This document shows positions 20,906 through 31,031 of a DNA stretch of 64,000 bases, piece after piece. Origin of the DNA: Aphanomyces cochlioides (lineage: Eukaryota; Oomycota; Saprolegniomycetes; Saprolegniales; Verrucalvaceae). The first letter of the stretch is position 1, and the number at the start of each line of letters is the position of its first letter. Position numbers and translations under genes: made by a program. The notes below the pieces were generated by a model, which ran no database searches, had not been told where the DNA came from, and was given only the letters and a program-made list of their open reading frames with translations. The stretch covers positions 1,470,235 to 1,534,234 of the forward strand of contig JAHQRK010000021.1 of assembly GCA_019828595.1 (NCBI GenBank), written 5' to 3'.

Positions 20906-21375
20906 TAATATAATACAGTTTGCGAAAACTCCGTATTGACGAAGTTTTGTTATCCCAAAATCGAGTCAAAATATAGAACAAGAAAAAAGAAGCAAACGAC
21001 TTCAAGATGTCATAATCAAGATTTTGTAAATCATATTGTCTTCTTCACCCAAATTTGTATTTTTTTACCAAAATTGAGTTCATTTCCAAATCGATTCCAT
21101 CATACTGAAGTCAAGTATAAATGAAAAGTACGGTAAATTGGCCAAATAAAATTCACGTGTGTATAGGTGTGATTTGCGTGAACTTGGTAAATACTCGATT
21201 CTGATTGGCTGATCGATTTGCAGATCGATTTGAAAACTCGATACATTTGAGACCCCTCTCACAATTTAGAATGAAATCAACACTATAGAGGAAATTATAC
21301 TCTCGAGTAAATCAAATGATTTACAATTTCGATAAGTTAATCTTTTATTTCACATTATTATTCAAAACAGTATGA
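20906..21375. other. AT-rich spacer
   Basis: No gene or structured repeat recognised. Only short frames are open. Confidence 0.4.
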
Positions 21376-21645
21376 ATATTGTGTCTCTAGAAAAAAACTG
21401 GAATCTTGCAAAGAAAATATCGACGCAGCCATTCTGACGCAAAAATGACGCAATACAAACTTCAAATGAAATGAAATTGAATGCTTCGAACATGTTTTTC
21501 AAACATTTAAAACGTTTGAAATTACACTATTTAACGGTCATGATCGACAAAATGCTTGCGTAAACCTTAAATAGTGTATGCGTCAATTAATTGAAACATT
21601 TTCGAAACATCTCAAAACTCCAGTTTTGGACCCAAACGACAATAT
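21376..21645 (+). repeat. 270-bp MITE, copy 1
   Basis: A 270-bp block repeated at 30762-31031 in the same orientation with only a handful of differences. Ends are imperfect inverted repeats: ATATTGT..., then AAAACTGGA about 17-20 nt inside on both sides. It has no coding capacity and looks like a non-autonomous Tc1/mariner-type element. A diverged inverted relative lies at about 28820-29010. Confidence 0.75.
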
Positions 21646-21870
21646 TTGTATGAAATTTAATAAATTTTCTTCGGAGAGAGCCGCAGAGAAAACGCAAATC
21701 CATAGATTTACTGGAAGGAGAGCCAATCAAACATCAAAGAATTCACAAAAATCTCCCATCGATGTGCAAGGAGGAAGTAAGCAAAGATCGAAGCAAGAGC
21801 CTAAGCTCAAAGGCTATGCATCGAATATTGAACAGTAAAAGTGGGTAGTCTTGACCAGCATGGCAACCTC

Positions 21871-21960
21871 CTTCGGCTGAGCTCTGAGGCTAAAGATGGG
21901 ACAACATTAAACTCATCAACTGGTGAATGTTGTGCCATCTTTAACTTCAGAGCTGAAAGA
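21871..21960. repeat. large imperfect hairpin
   Basis: The left arm (21871-21908) ends CTAAAGATGGGACAACATT; the right arm (21926-21960) is its near reverse complement, starting AATGTTGTGCCATCTTTA. Arms are ~35 bp with a few mismatches, loop ~17 nt. It could be a small MITE or a hairpin RNA source. Confidence 0.65.
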
Positions 21961-22112
21961 CATATTTTTAGTTTGTGCTGCTTCTGTTTTTTAATTACAT
22001 TAGATACGCCACACATCTCCAAACAGGAGTTGAGTCGCCAGTGTGCGCTTCCATTCTACTCGCAATCAATACATTGTTCCTTTAGCGGAATCAAAAGCCG
22101 CTTACCTTACAT

Positions 22113-22159
22113 GCGTGCTTCTCTGGATCGTTCCATCAAACAGATCCAGAGAAGCACTG
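22113..22159. repeat. perfect 15-bp hairpin
   Basis: GTGCTTCTCTGGATC (22115-22129) pairs exactly with GATCCAGAGAAGCAC (22143-22157), loop 13 nt; further GCG/CGC pairing occurs at the base. Confidence 0.65.
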
Positions 22160-22754
22160 CGCAGCAAGCTGCGTGCAGAAAGTTTGGCTAGACTTCATGT
22201 AGTGATCGGGCTGGTGCCTTTCCAAATGAACTATTTCTGCCCAATCTCAGCACATCTTCCAACTCATTGCATGATAATCTTGTGTAAATCCAGCGATTTA
22301 CGTTTTCTGACATCAAGTCAACTTGCTCCTCATTCACTTCACAATGTACTGTAGTTGTGAATTCACATCGCTCACCTCTCCAGCACCCATTTCCGACACT
22401 GCTTTGAAATCTGTCCAACCATGCTTGACGTGCACCTAGAAGCAATGTGATTGCCGTTATGTCTCATTGGGAATTTTTGTCATTGACATTGTTGCGTTTC
22501 ACACAAACTGGTTCGGTTCCATCAAAGAGAAAGGCAAGATCTTTTGAGATCTTTTGTCAATGATGGGATATGAGTAATAGGATATCTATTGTGGGCTGGT
22601 GACCACGAAATAAATGTTTGTGAGGAAGCGAGGTGAAATTCAGGGGGTTGCGGGAAAACCCAGACTTTGGCACAAATACGCCTGAGCCATTGCGCCGTGG
22701 TAGATTATACAAACAACTTACAAAGAAACTAAATTCAACTCAATAAATGGATAT

Positions 22755-24209
22755 TTACTCGCGAACGGGAGTCTCGAACGGAGCAACTTCGAACTTTTGC
22801 TTGAGGATGGATTCAATACGAGGGCACGCTTCGAGGTCTTGTCCGCGGGTCTCGTAGCCGAATACCAAGAGGACAATCGCGATAAAAATGAGAGGAGCAC
22901 CACCAGCAACCCACATGATCGTCTTGATGCCCCATCCAGCACCCAACATGATGGGCACAATATACGATCCAGCAATAGCCCCCACGCGACTTACACCACC
23001 AGGGTAAGCACAGCCCATGGCGCGGATGCTGGTCGGATAGTTTTCAGGCGTGTATGCGTACAACGATCCCCAAGCGCCGAGCATAAACCAGGACATGAGA
23101 GAACCAGTGATCAAGAGGTTCGCCTCCGTGCCTTCAACGTAACCAAAAGCGAGAGCAGAGGCAAAGGAGCCCATCAAGTAGACAAAGAGCGTCATCTTAC
23201 GGCCAAAGATTTCGACAGCAAATGCAGCACTGAGGTAGCCAGGAAGCTGCCAGAAGACAATGAAGAGCATTTGCCACGTCGAGCCATTGATGTCGTAGTC
23301 GGTTGCGCGCAAGATTGGGAGCCAAATGAAGATGGAGAAATAAGTGAAGGAAATGCCCGTCCATACTGTCCAAAGAACCAACGTGCGCGACAAAAACTCT
23401 CCTTGGAACAGCAAAGACACTCGCTCCCACTGAGACAAGTTGGTCCATAAGCTTGATTGTGGTTGAACCTCCTTGTCGGCATCGATAGGGTTGCTAGCTA
23501 CACCATGAGCCTTCTCGATAGATTGCACAATGAGCTCAGCTTCTTCCATACGTCCCACAGATGCTAGCCACTTGGGCGACTCTGGAAGGCAAATTCGGAT
23601 TACAATTGCGTAAAGTGCAGGAATAGCCGAAATGTAAAAGATAACTCGCCAGCTGACGACTTTGATGAGTTCGTAGCAAAGAGCCACCGCCAACATGCAA
23701 CCGATAGCCCAGAATGATTCGAGAACCACAATGATGCGACCTCGCACTGCCGTGGGCACCATTTCTTGGACAAGAGCAGATGCAACGGGCAGTTCGCCGC
23801 CCAAACCAAAGCCAGCAAGGAAGCGGAAGACCAGCAATGTTCCAAAGCTGTTGGACATACCACACAGAAGTGTGCCAACCATGAACACGACCAAGGTTAC
23901 CATGAACATGCTCTTGCGGCCGTACAAGTCGGCCAACTGACCAAAGAGAAATGAGCCGAAGAACGACCCAGCAAATGCAGCCGAACCGAGTAAGCCAGAC
24001 TCATGACTGCCGCTGGCAATACCAAGATCCGAAGCCCAGCAATCTTTGACAAGACCCAAGTAGATGAAGATAAAAGTGTCCATCGAGTCCATGGCCCAGC
24101 CAAAGCCAGTCTTGAGGAGCAGTCCCCAGTAGTGCGGCGAGATGCTGAGGCAACCGTTGGTGGGTAGCGCGTCAAGGCGGCGTGTGATAACTTGGACGTT
24201 CTCTGCCAT
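22755..24209 (-). CDS. MFS transporter, SV2/NiaP-like (copy 4, isolated among transposons)
   Basis: 484 residues from the ATG at 24209 (MAENVQVITRRLDALPTNG). It is intact and intronless, with all family motifs: GQLADLYGRKSMF, PESPKWLASVGRMEEAELIVQSIEKAHGVAS, AYTPENYPTSIRAMGCAYPGGVSRVGAIAGSYIVPIMLGAGWGIKTIMW. Over long runs it matches copy 1 residue for residue, and the DNA is clearly alike, so it is the closest paralogue although 13 kb of other genes and transposons lie between them. Differences concentrate in the central loop and C-terminus, consistent with purifying selection after a segmental copy event. Confidence 0.88.
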   Translation of the reverse strand: MAENVQVITRRLDALPTNGCLSISPHYWGLLLKTGFGWAMDSMDTFIFIYLGLVKDCWASDLGIASGSHESGLLGSAAFAGSFFGSFLFGQLADLYGRKSMFMVTLVVFMVGTLLCGMSNSFGTLLVFRFLAGFGLGGELPVASALVQEMVPTAVRGRIIVVLESFWAIGCMLAVALCYELIKVVSWRVIFYISAIPALYAIVIRICLPESPKWLASVGRMEEAELIVQSIEKAHGVASNPIDADKEVQPQSSLWTNLSQWERVSLLFQGEFLSRTLVLWTVWTGISFTYFSIFIWLPILRATDYDINGSTWQMLFIVFWQLPGYLSAAFAVEIFGRKMTLFVYLMGSFASALAFGYVEGTEANLLITGSLMSWFMLGAWGSLYAYTPENYPTSIRAMGCAYPGGVSRVGAIAGSYIVPIMLGAGWGIKTIMWVAGGAPLIFIAIVLLVFGYETRGQDLEACPRIESILKQKFEVAPFETPVRE

Positions 24210-24986
24210 GTCTGTAGGAAATTCGGAAATGGGGACTAGCCATCACTTCCAGACAATTTTGTTGTTGGGAATGACTCACTGTGGCCACCATTACGTGCAG
24301 GCCGTTCCACCATGTGTAATTTTGAAGTGAGTTCAAATTCCAGAAAATAACCTAAAAATTGTATTGGATTGTTCCGCGCTTCCTAAACTGCGAACATGTG
24401 CATTGGACGACTCCAAAAACCCATTCTTTCATTTTTGCAATGGCTTGCAAATTCTTTTCTCTCAAATAAAATTTTTGATCAAAGTGGGCTGCCGGGAGAC
24501 TTTTTCATAGGAAAACGGCGCTCTCGAGCACGTCAGACTGGTATCCTTTGATGCGAGATTCTTTCAACATCGCGCTAGACATGGAACTTCACGACCCTCT
24601 GTTGGTCTCATGAGGCGTGAGGTGTCATTTGACATTCATGGACTCCTGATCGGTCTTGAAGAGCCTGTGGCCCTTTGTTAGCTTAACGCAATTGATTTCA
24701 GTCGACTGTAACTCGAAACGATATCGATTAACCTCCATCTATGACATGAAAAAACTCCAGATCTAGGAGAGCGATGCACTTGCTGATGACCATGAAGTCG
24801 CCTTATCCGATACACTCCCTACTTGCCGTGCTACTGACCATGTAAACAGTAGCATCAGACAGATGCAATTTCACGTTATGCACATTCAACTTCACATATT
24901 TCTTGTATGCATGAGCTAAATGCGCATGAAGGATTTTGCAGTTGAAAATCACGAGATCACCCTAGCTTGAGATGGAAAACAGATAC
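24210..24986. other. intergenic, no gene recognised
   Basis: About 780 bp between the MFS copy 4 and the foldback element. No coding or repeat signal was identified by eye. Confidence 0.4.
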
Positions 24987-25642
24987 TACTACACCATTTG
25001 CCGGTTTAGTTCGTTTAACTTGCGATATATTTCGTATCACGTGCAATATATTTCGTATGACTTGCAATTAATTTCGTGGCCCGCGACGAAAATCGATTTA
25101 TATTTCGCATGACTTGCATTATATTTCATACCTCTTGCATTTAATTTCATATTTTTTAGCTTATATTTCGTATCACGTGCATTTAAATTCGTAGTAATAC
25201 AAAATATATTCAATCTCCTATTGAGATATGAAGTTTCACATGTGTTGCAGTGTTGGCTTGAACTATGAATTTGCGACGGGCAGCCGCATATGAACACTGC
25301 TGAGCTTGCTTGATACTCGCATTGACTTATATGGCGATTGAAGTGTCCCATCAATTTCTTATGAGTTCGATAACAATTTTTTGTTAGTTTTTCTATGGCC
25401 TTTTTCTCTTCTCTGCGAAATTAAATGCACGTGATACGAAATATAAGCTAAAAATACGAAATTAAATGCAAGAGGTATGAAATATAATGCAAGTCATGCG
25501 AAATATAAATCGATTTTCGTCGCGGGCCACGAAATTAAATGCAAGTCATACGAAATATATTGCAAGTCATACGAAATATATTGCACGTGATACGAAATAT
25601 ATCGCAAGTTAAACGAACTAAACCGGCAAATGGTGTAGTAGT
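24987..25642. mobile_element. foldback element with ~200-bp inverted repeats made of ~21-bp units
   Basis: Left end ACTACTACACCATTTGCCGG (24987-25006) is matched in inverse at the right end (25623-25642), and complementarity continues for ~200 bp on both sides around a ~220-bp centre. Each arm is a run of related ~21-bp units of the form ACTTGCAxTATATTTCGTAT. The right arm carries one more unit than the left. No protein is encoded. This fits a foldback or long-TIR MITE; the target-site duplication is not clear. Confidence 0.85.
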
Positions 25643-25837
25643 GAAGTGTCATTAAGATGACACTCTGTTTTGATACTTATTTTACTCCAAAAGTATCACT
25701 TAAATATTTTCTTGAGCTGTCCGTTCGAAGTTAAAATTTACGGTTGCCGGAAGCGTTCGGATACGTTTACGGATAATGGTTGCGTAAAACAAATATATCC
25801 GGTCCTATTTTTATACTCATACAATCCTAATAATATA
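25643..25837. other. AT-rich spacer
   Basis: Short AT-rich gap between the foldback element and the mariner element; nothing recognised. Confidence 0.4.
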
Positions 25838-27880
25838 CTTCCTCCGATCCACAAATATTGCGCGAGTTTCAGGAGGGTGTACATGTCTCGTCATAATATT
25901 ATGAAGATAATTTCAAAATCGGATTTCTCCCTCCCCAGAAGTAAATATTGAATTTTCATTGGATGGCTGGATAGAGCGGGAAAAGGTGATCAATTTGATG
26001 TCTTTCTCGCATCAAACTCAAAAACACCAGCCACCAGTTCTTGACAATGATTTACATACAAATTATTATATAAAACATACACTCATAATATTTACATACA
26101 CTCCATTAGTGCAAATCCGTCGTCGTCATTCCAAAATAGCGGCAGGCAAGAGAGATTTAACAAATGAAGAGCGCGAGTGCATCCTGAGGGAGGTGCTCTT
26201 GCACAGCAAACAAGCCTTCATGATGCGGCTACCAAAAGGGCTGGGAGCCCATCTTGCAGCCAAATACAACTGCCACGTCTCGTCCATCCGTCGCGTCTTA
26301 TCTCGGACGAAAAGTCAAGGGATACAAGACGGCAACATGAGAGTCTGTGTCAAGAACAGGAAAAAAGGACGGGTCGGACGCAAGATGGCTCACAGTCCAG
26401 CTCAAGTCAAACAGAAACTGTTGGACTTGCCACTCGAGCTCAGGGGAAATCTACGAACGATTGCAACGAATACAGGTAGTCTACGCTTTACTCTATATTG
26501 ACTGTGCTAGGCATAATCTATGGCTCTCTACATAGATATCTTAAGCTTGGAATGTTCCGCTCACACACTAACTCCATTCGTCCCCAGCTGACCTCAGCAA
26601 ACAAGTACAGTCGCTTGAAGTTTGCCCTCGGCTTTGTCCGTCCAAGCATGGAGATGAGCAAAATGCTTGAATACGTCCACCTGGACGAAAAGTGTTTCTA
26701 CCTCACACAGGAGAACAGAAAATTCTATCTTGTCCTTGGCGAAAAAGAGCCCGAGAGGAGCTGCAAAAGCAAACGTTTCATTACAAAAGTAATGTTCTTG
26801 ACAGCGGTCGCCCGTCCACGCTTTGTCGAAGACACGGGCTTGTGGTTCAACGGGAAAATCGGCACTTGGTCCTTTGTAGAGCTCGCTGAGGCAAAACGGT
26901 CAAGTGTCAACAGACCAGCTGGAACTCTGGAGACAAACGTTGTGAATGTGACGAAGGACGTGTATCGCTCTTACCTCATCAATCAAGTACTACCGTCAAT
27001 CGTGAAGGTGTGGCCTGAGTCATCGAAGCGAATTGTTTTGCAACATGACAACGCCAGACCACACGTCACCTCCGCTGACACCGAATTGCAACGTTGCTTC
27101 GACAAGTACAAGGCTGACGGTTGTCATTTTGAGTTAGCACCGCAACCGCCCAATTCTCCTGATATGAACATCCTTGACTTGGGCTTTTTCGCTGCCATTC
27201 AGTCAGTGCAGCAGCGACAATCGTCCCGTTCAATTGACGAACTCATAAGCAATGTACTGAAAGCCTTTGAAGATTATCCGTGCCAACGACTCAATCACAC
27301 ATTCCTCACATTGCAATCTTGCTTTGTCGAAACCACGAAGAATTCGGGAGGCAACACGTACAAAATCCCACACATGGCCAAACAGAAAAAAGAGCGTCAT
27401 GGACAATTGCCTCGAAATGTCCTCTGCCCACCCGATGTCTATGCAGAGGCATTGGCCTCGTTGGATTTGCATGATGGTGACGAAATGGACCGGAAGTGCG
27501 ACAAAGAGAGCGAGGCACAGCGAGAAATCGACGAACTTGCCTAATATTTGGAGACTATCGCATTGAGTGATTCGAGCCAAGACGACATTTCTTTGGCACT
27601 AAGCGAGTTGGGTATAGAGCCAATAGACATCACGAGAACGTAGTAATAGTATGAAATAGATATTTGTTGAGCGCGGCAGGAGGGTTCTCGAGGTAAACCC
27701 CCTCCTGAATCGATTGCCGCTATCGGTTTCCATGAATTCGTGAATTCAACAAAAAATTAGACATTTATTGTAACGTTACACCTGTAAAATGTTATATATG
27801 ATGTTTTGGAGGTATACCTTTTATTCCGGGAGGGACAGATCGGAAATGTCATTCGCGCAACAATTGTGGATCGGAGGAAG
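25838..27880 (+). mobile_element. mariner-like element with TIRs and TA duplication
   Basis: CTTCCTCCGATCCACAA begins the element at 25838 and recurs inverted at 27864-27880; similarity extends to ~28 bp through TTGCGCGA. Both ends are bordered by TA (25836-25837, 27881-27882), the mariner target duplication. The TIR start resembles the CTCCCTCC ends of plant-type mariner/Stowaway elements. One long transposase gene fills the plus strand. Confidence 0.9.
25998..27544 (+). CDS. mariner-like transposase
   Basis: Two exons: ~25998-26475 and 26511-27544, with a 35-nt GT-AG intron; the join gives IATNTGIIYGSLHRYLK in frame. The start is uncertain: the homologous region begins only at about 26110 (RRRHSKIAAGKRDLTNEERECIL), so an upstream intron is possible. 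The N-terminal region has an HTH (LAAKYNCHVSSIRRVLSR). Catalytic blocks: YVHLDEKCFYLT (first Asp), VLQHDNARPHV (second) and QPPNSPDMNILDLGFFAAIQS (third). About 42 residues separate the second and third Asp, near the DD39D plant-type class. No internal stop is seen, so the protein may be active. Confidence 0.82.
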
Positions 27881-28025
27881 TATCAATTTACATATTGTTG
27901 GTTTACGCAACACTTTTGTTTCGTGAATTTCCTCATATCCGAAATTTATGTTTCGTAAAAGACAACTATTTCTTTGTATGCCCCTATGTAAATAAATATG
28001 CAAATTATTTTATTATTTTATGAAT

Positions 28026-28232
28026 TTATACGCTTTGTTTTTTACGTTTTCCTACGACAGCATCGTGAACATCGTCAAATGACCACAGCTTGGCATTCGC
28101 ATGCAAAAAGATTTGAGCTTCGACATTCGTTGGCAGCATCGACTGCCGGCGATCGTTAAAGGCAAATTTGCACTTAGAAAAGAGCCCTTCGCAAACGTTG
28201 ACAGATTGACCAACCGTAAAAAATAATGGCAA
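28026..28232 (-). pseudogene. hAT transposase C-terminal fragment
   Basis: The frame ends LFSKCKFAFNDRRQSMLPTNVEAQIFLHANAKLWSFDDVHDAVVGKRKK*, the typical hAT dimerisation tail (fS...R..L.P.nvEa.iFL..N...W). Nothing upstream on this strand continues the gene, so it is a decayed relic. Confidence 0.65.
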
Positions 28233-28819
28233 ATTTATCCGGAATCAATCAGGATAATTTGACTTCGACTTTTTGAGTTATTCAATGAATAGCTGAAACC
28301 AATGTTTTTCGTGAAATTGAGTCGAGAGTTGAGTATTCGGATAATGTTTTATTTTCACAAAAGCCGAAGGGAAAGAGGCATTGTCGTGGACTTCTCGAGG
28401 AATGAGTGCATCGATGATTGTAGTGCCTTTCTTTTTAGCAGCCTCCATGGAACACTTGGAGTTCCTTCGAACAATAGATCTAAATGTCTTGTCGATGAGA
28501 AATTATCCCAAATTTCTGAATAAATAATTCCCCGACAACGAAACAGTAAAATAAATTATTTCTCACAAAAATATTGATATTATTCTATTTCAATATTTTT
28601 TGCCCAGGTCTGTCCGCGGCACCTCCCTTCTTGATAACTCTAAATCACCACTGTATGCAGTATCATGCAGTGAAGCTTGGTGTCCCTACTCGTACCGTAC
28701 GGCGATGGTCTCTCGATGCAAAACATACCCGGCTGCGATCGTTCTTTTGATCCGCGTCGCCTTGCATTTCCAGTGGACATTCGACTGCCAAGGTCAATTA
28801 ATCGACGCTCACACGACTT

Positions 28820-29010
28820 AAGGTTTACGCAAGCATTTTCTTGAATTGCCCTCGATCATGAACATTAAATAGTGTAATTTCAAACGTTTTAAATGTTTGA
28901 ATACATGTTCGAAACATTCAATTTCTTTTCACTTGAAATTTGTATGCATCAATTGTTGCGTCAATTTGCTTGCGTCAAAATTTATTACGCACAACTCCAG
29001 TTTTGTATTA
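28820..29010 (-). repeat. diverged inverted copy of the 270-bp MITE
   Basis: Segments such as GTTTACGCAAGCATTTTC, AAATAGTGTAATTTCAAACG and ACTCCAGTTTTG are reverse complements of the MITE copies at 21.4 and 30.8 kb. It is older and incomplete. Confidence 0.6.
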
Positions 29011-29842
29011 CTAGTACATGTAAAACCACAATAATGGGCTTTAAAGATTTTGAACTCTGGAATCATATTTTCGCAAAAACAACTTTCTTCACATTTTGGA
29101 TTGTATTGAAGTTATTGAGAAAGCATAGGTTTAGAACATGTTTAAATCATGTTTAAACGTCGTATTTTTTCTGTTTTGATGATTTAAACCGGTGCAATCG
29201 ATATATCTCCAAAAGACGAATCCAAAAATATAGAAATCTCAAAAATGAATTTTTCAAAGTCCGCCGATGGTCGACTTCGGGAGGTCGGTACATAGCGACT
29301 ATTTCACTTCTTGGGCCCCAAGTAGGCTTAATATGTAGCCACAGACGCGCTCTATAGCGCTGTATACGTAACACCAAACTGTCTGATTGGCAATAAGTCT
29401 GATTTTGTATTCCGTGCCTTCAGATGACAAAATTGGGGTTGGTGATTTGGGGGAAGGTTGACTTTTTTAGGTAGCCCGACTTGATGTAGGGGGGGTCCCA
29501 GATGTTAGTTTTGGCTCTCTTGCGACGTACTAGTACTTAAATAGCCTAAATATTTCGCAATTACTCGAGTCTAAAAGACTTCGTGCTTGTTTGAAGAGTT
29601 CTCCAAACAGTGAACACGAAGTTCCTCTCCTATCGTTCAACCTCAATATTTAATATATTTTCAAACATTATTATCCAAGTAATACATTTAAATAGGGCCT
29701 GGTCGAAGCTTTTCTCGTCGACTTTTTTCTGACCACTTTTTCTCTCGAAAACAATCAGCTGTGAATTTGCCGTGGTCGACGTTGTCTACTTTTCTATTTT
29801 TCCGAATAATATATCCGTGCAAACTGAACATTTGTGAATTCA

Positions 29843-30686
29843 ATGGTCCAAGACAGCGCCACCGACCCAAAAGGAGACAGCAAACAGGCATCACGGCCTG
29901 GTGCTGACTGGACAATGGAAAGTATTCAAAGCCTGTTAATGAATGATACGGTACAGTTGAGTAGCAAAGTCCAAATTCAATGCTTGCCAGACAAATAAGC
30001 AGAAGGCAGCGTGGTGGGCTTGGCTCTCGGCTCGCTTAAACGTCCATATCAATGCCCAGTTTACCGCCAAACAAGTCAAAAACAAGTTCACGGCCCTGAA
30101 AGCCGAGTATCGATCGCTTGTAGCTGCAGAGATGGAGACTGGGAACTTGGAAGACAAAATCAAGTACCCCCAATATTGGGAATGTCTGTTGGATTGCATG
30201 CAGGTACGGAAAAGAAACAAACAATACAAAATCTCTCATACAACTCAAGTCCCAACCAGGCTTCCATCTCCTCCCCCTCGCTGACTCGTTGCACGTGGAT
30301 ATCGCCGATTCTGGACTTGAACAAGAGCAAAGTTGCGAGTCGGACAACGACGCCAGTTGTGGTGAGCGCGAGACTTCCGAAAGCAAAATGGAAGTCTTGA
30401 AAACAACAAAGCCCGAAGGCACTGCTGGTGGCTCGCACCAAATAAAGCAAGAGAAAAACAAAACCCTTGGCAAGTGTCTGGTTCAAGGAATGGGCAGCAT
30501 GGCGGAGGCTACGATTCAGGTCGCCAAAATGCAGAGTAATGGTGGATCTAGCAACCAAAGCCTTTGCCCATATTGACGAAAATTGACCAACGTCTCGAAG
30601 AGCAAAGTGAGTCCAACAAAGCCCAGACAGCGATCAACCAAGCCATTCTCCTCGCGCTTCAAGGATTGAAAGGATCTGACAAATAG
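29843..30686 (+). CDS. Myb/SANT-like partner protein of Harbinger element B
   Basis: The ATG at 29843 opens MVQDSATDPKGDSKQASRPGADWTMESIQSLLMNDT. An intron (GTACAG...GCCAG, ~43 nt) then joins to TNKQKAAWWAWLSARLNVHINAQFTAKQVKNKFTALKAEYRSLVAAEMETGNLEDKIKYPQYWECLLDCMQ, a Myb/SANT-like DNA-binding fold. A second intron of ~47 nt precedes an acidic and coiled-coil region. Near 30560 the frame must change once to reach the plausible end KIDQRLEEQSESNKAQTAINQAILLALQGLKGSDK (stop 30684-30686), so there is either a missed splice or a frameshift. Confidence 0.65.
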
Positions 30687-30761
30687 AATTTAATAATATA
30701 TTCTTTAAAATTCAAAATTAGAGCCTACTATATTTTAATTCATATAAACAAGCATGGTTAT

Positions 30762-31031
30762 ATATTGTGTGTCTAGAAAAAAACTGGAATCTTGCAAAGA
30801 AAATATCGACGCAGCCATTTCGACGCAAAAATGACGCAATACAAACTTCAAATGTAATGAAATTGAATGCTTCGAACATGATTTTCAAACATTTAAAACG
30901 TTTGAAATTACACTATTTAACGGTCATGATCGACAAAATGCTTGCGTAAACCTTAAATAGTGTATGCGTCAGTTAATTGAAACATTTTCGAAACATCTCA
31001 AAACTCCAGTTTTGGACCCAAACGACAATAT
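30762..31031 (+). repeat. 270-bp MITE, copy 2, inside Harbinger B
   Basis: Same length and orientation as 21376-21645 and nearly identical. It sits at the 3' end of the Harbinger B transposase gene, whose reading frame runs into it and stops at 30969, so the last ~20 residues (SKTGVLRCFENVSIN) come from MITE sequence. Confidence 0.75.

Larger units (their letters stand above)
21646..22754. other. non-coding stretch with two strong hairpins
   Basis: No gene recognised. It contains inverted repeats at 21871-21960 and 22113-22159, listed separately. The rest has only scattered short frames. Confidence 0.45.
27883..29694. other. mostly non-coding, with transposon relics
   Basis: It contains a hAT C-terminal fragment (28026-28232) and a diverged inverted copy of the 270-bp MITE (~28820-29010). 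Short frames at 28302-28523 and 28600-28821 do not resemble known proteins; within the latter another frame reads KLGVPTRTVRRW, possibly a helix-turn-helix scrap. Confidence 0.45.

Noticed and set aside
24987..25642. CRISPR-like array
   Set aside because: The ~21-bp units are contiguous without spacers and are arranged as inverted arms, so this is a foldback transposon.
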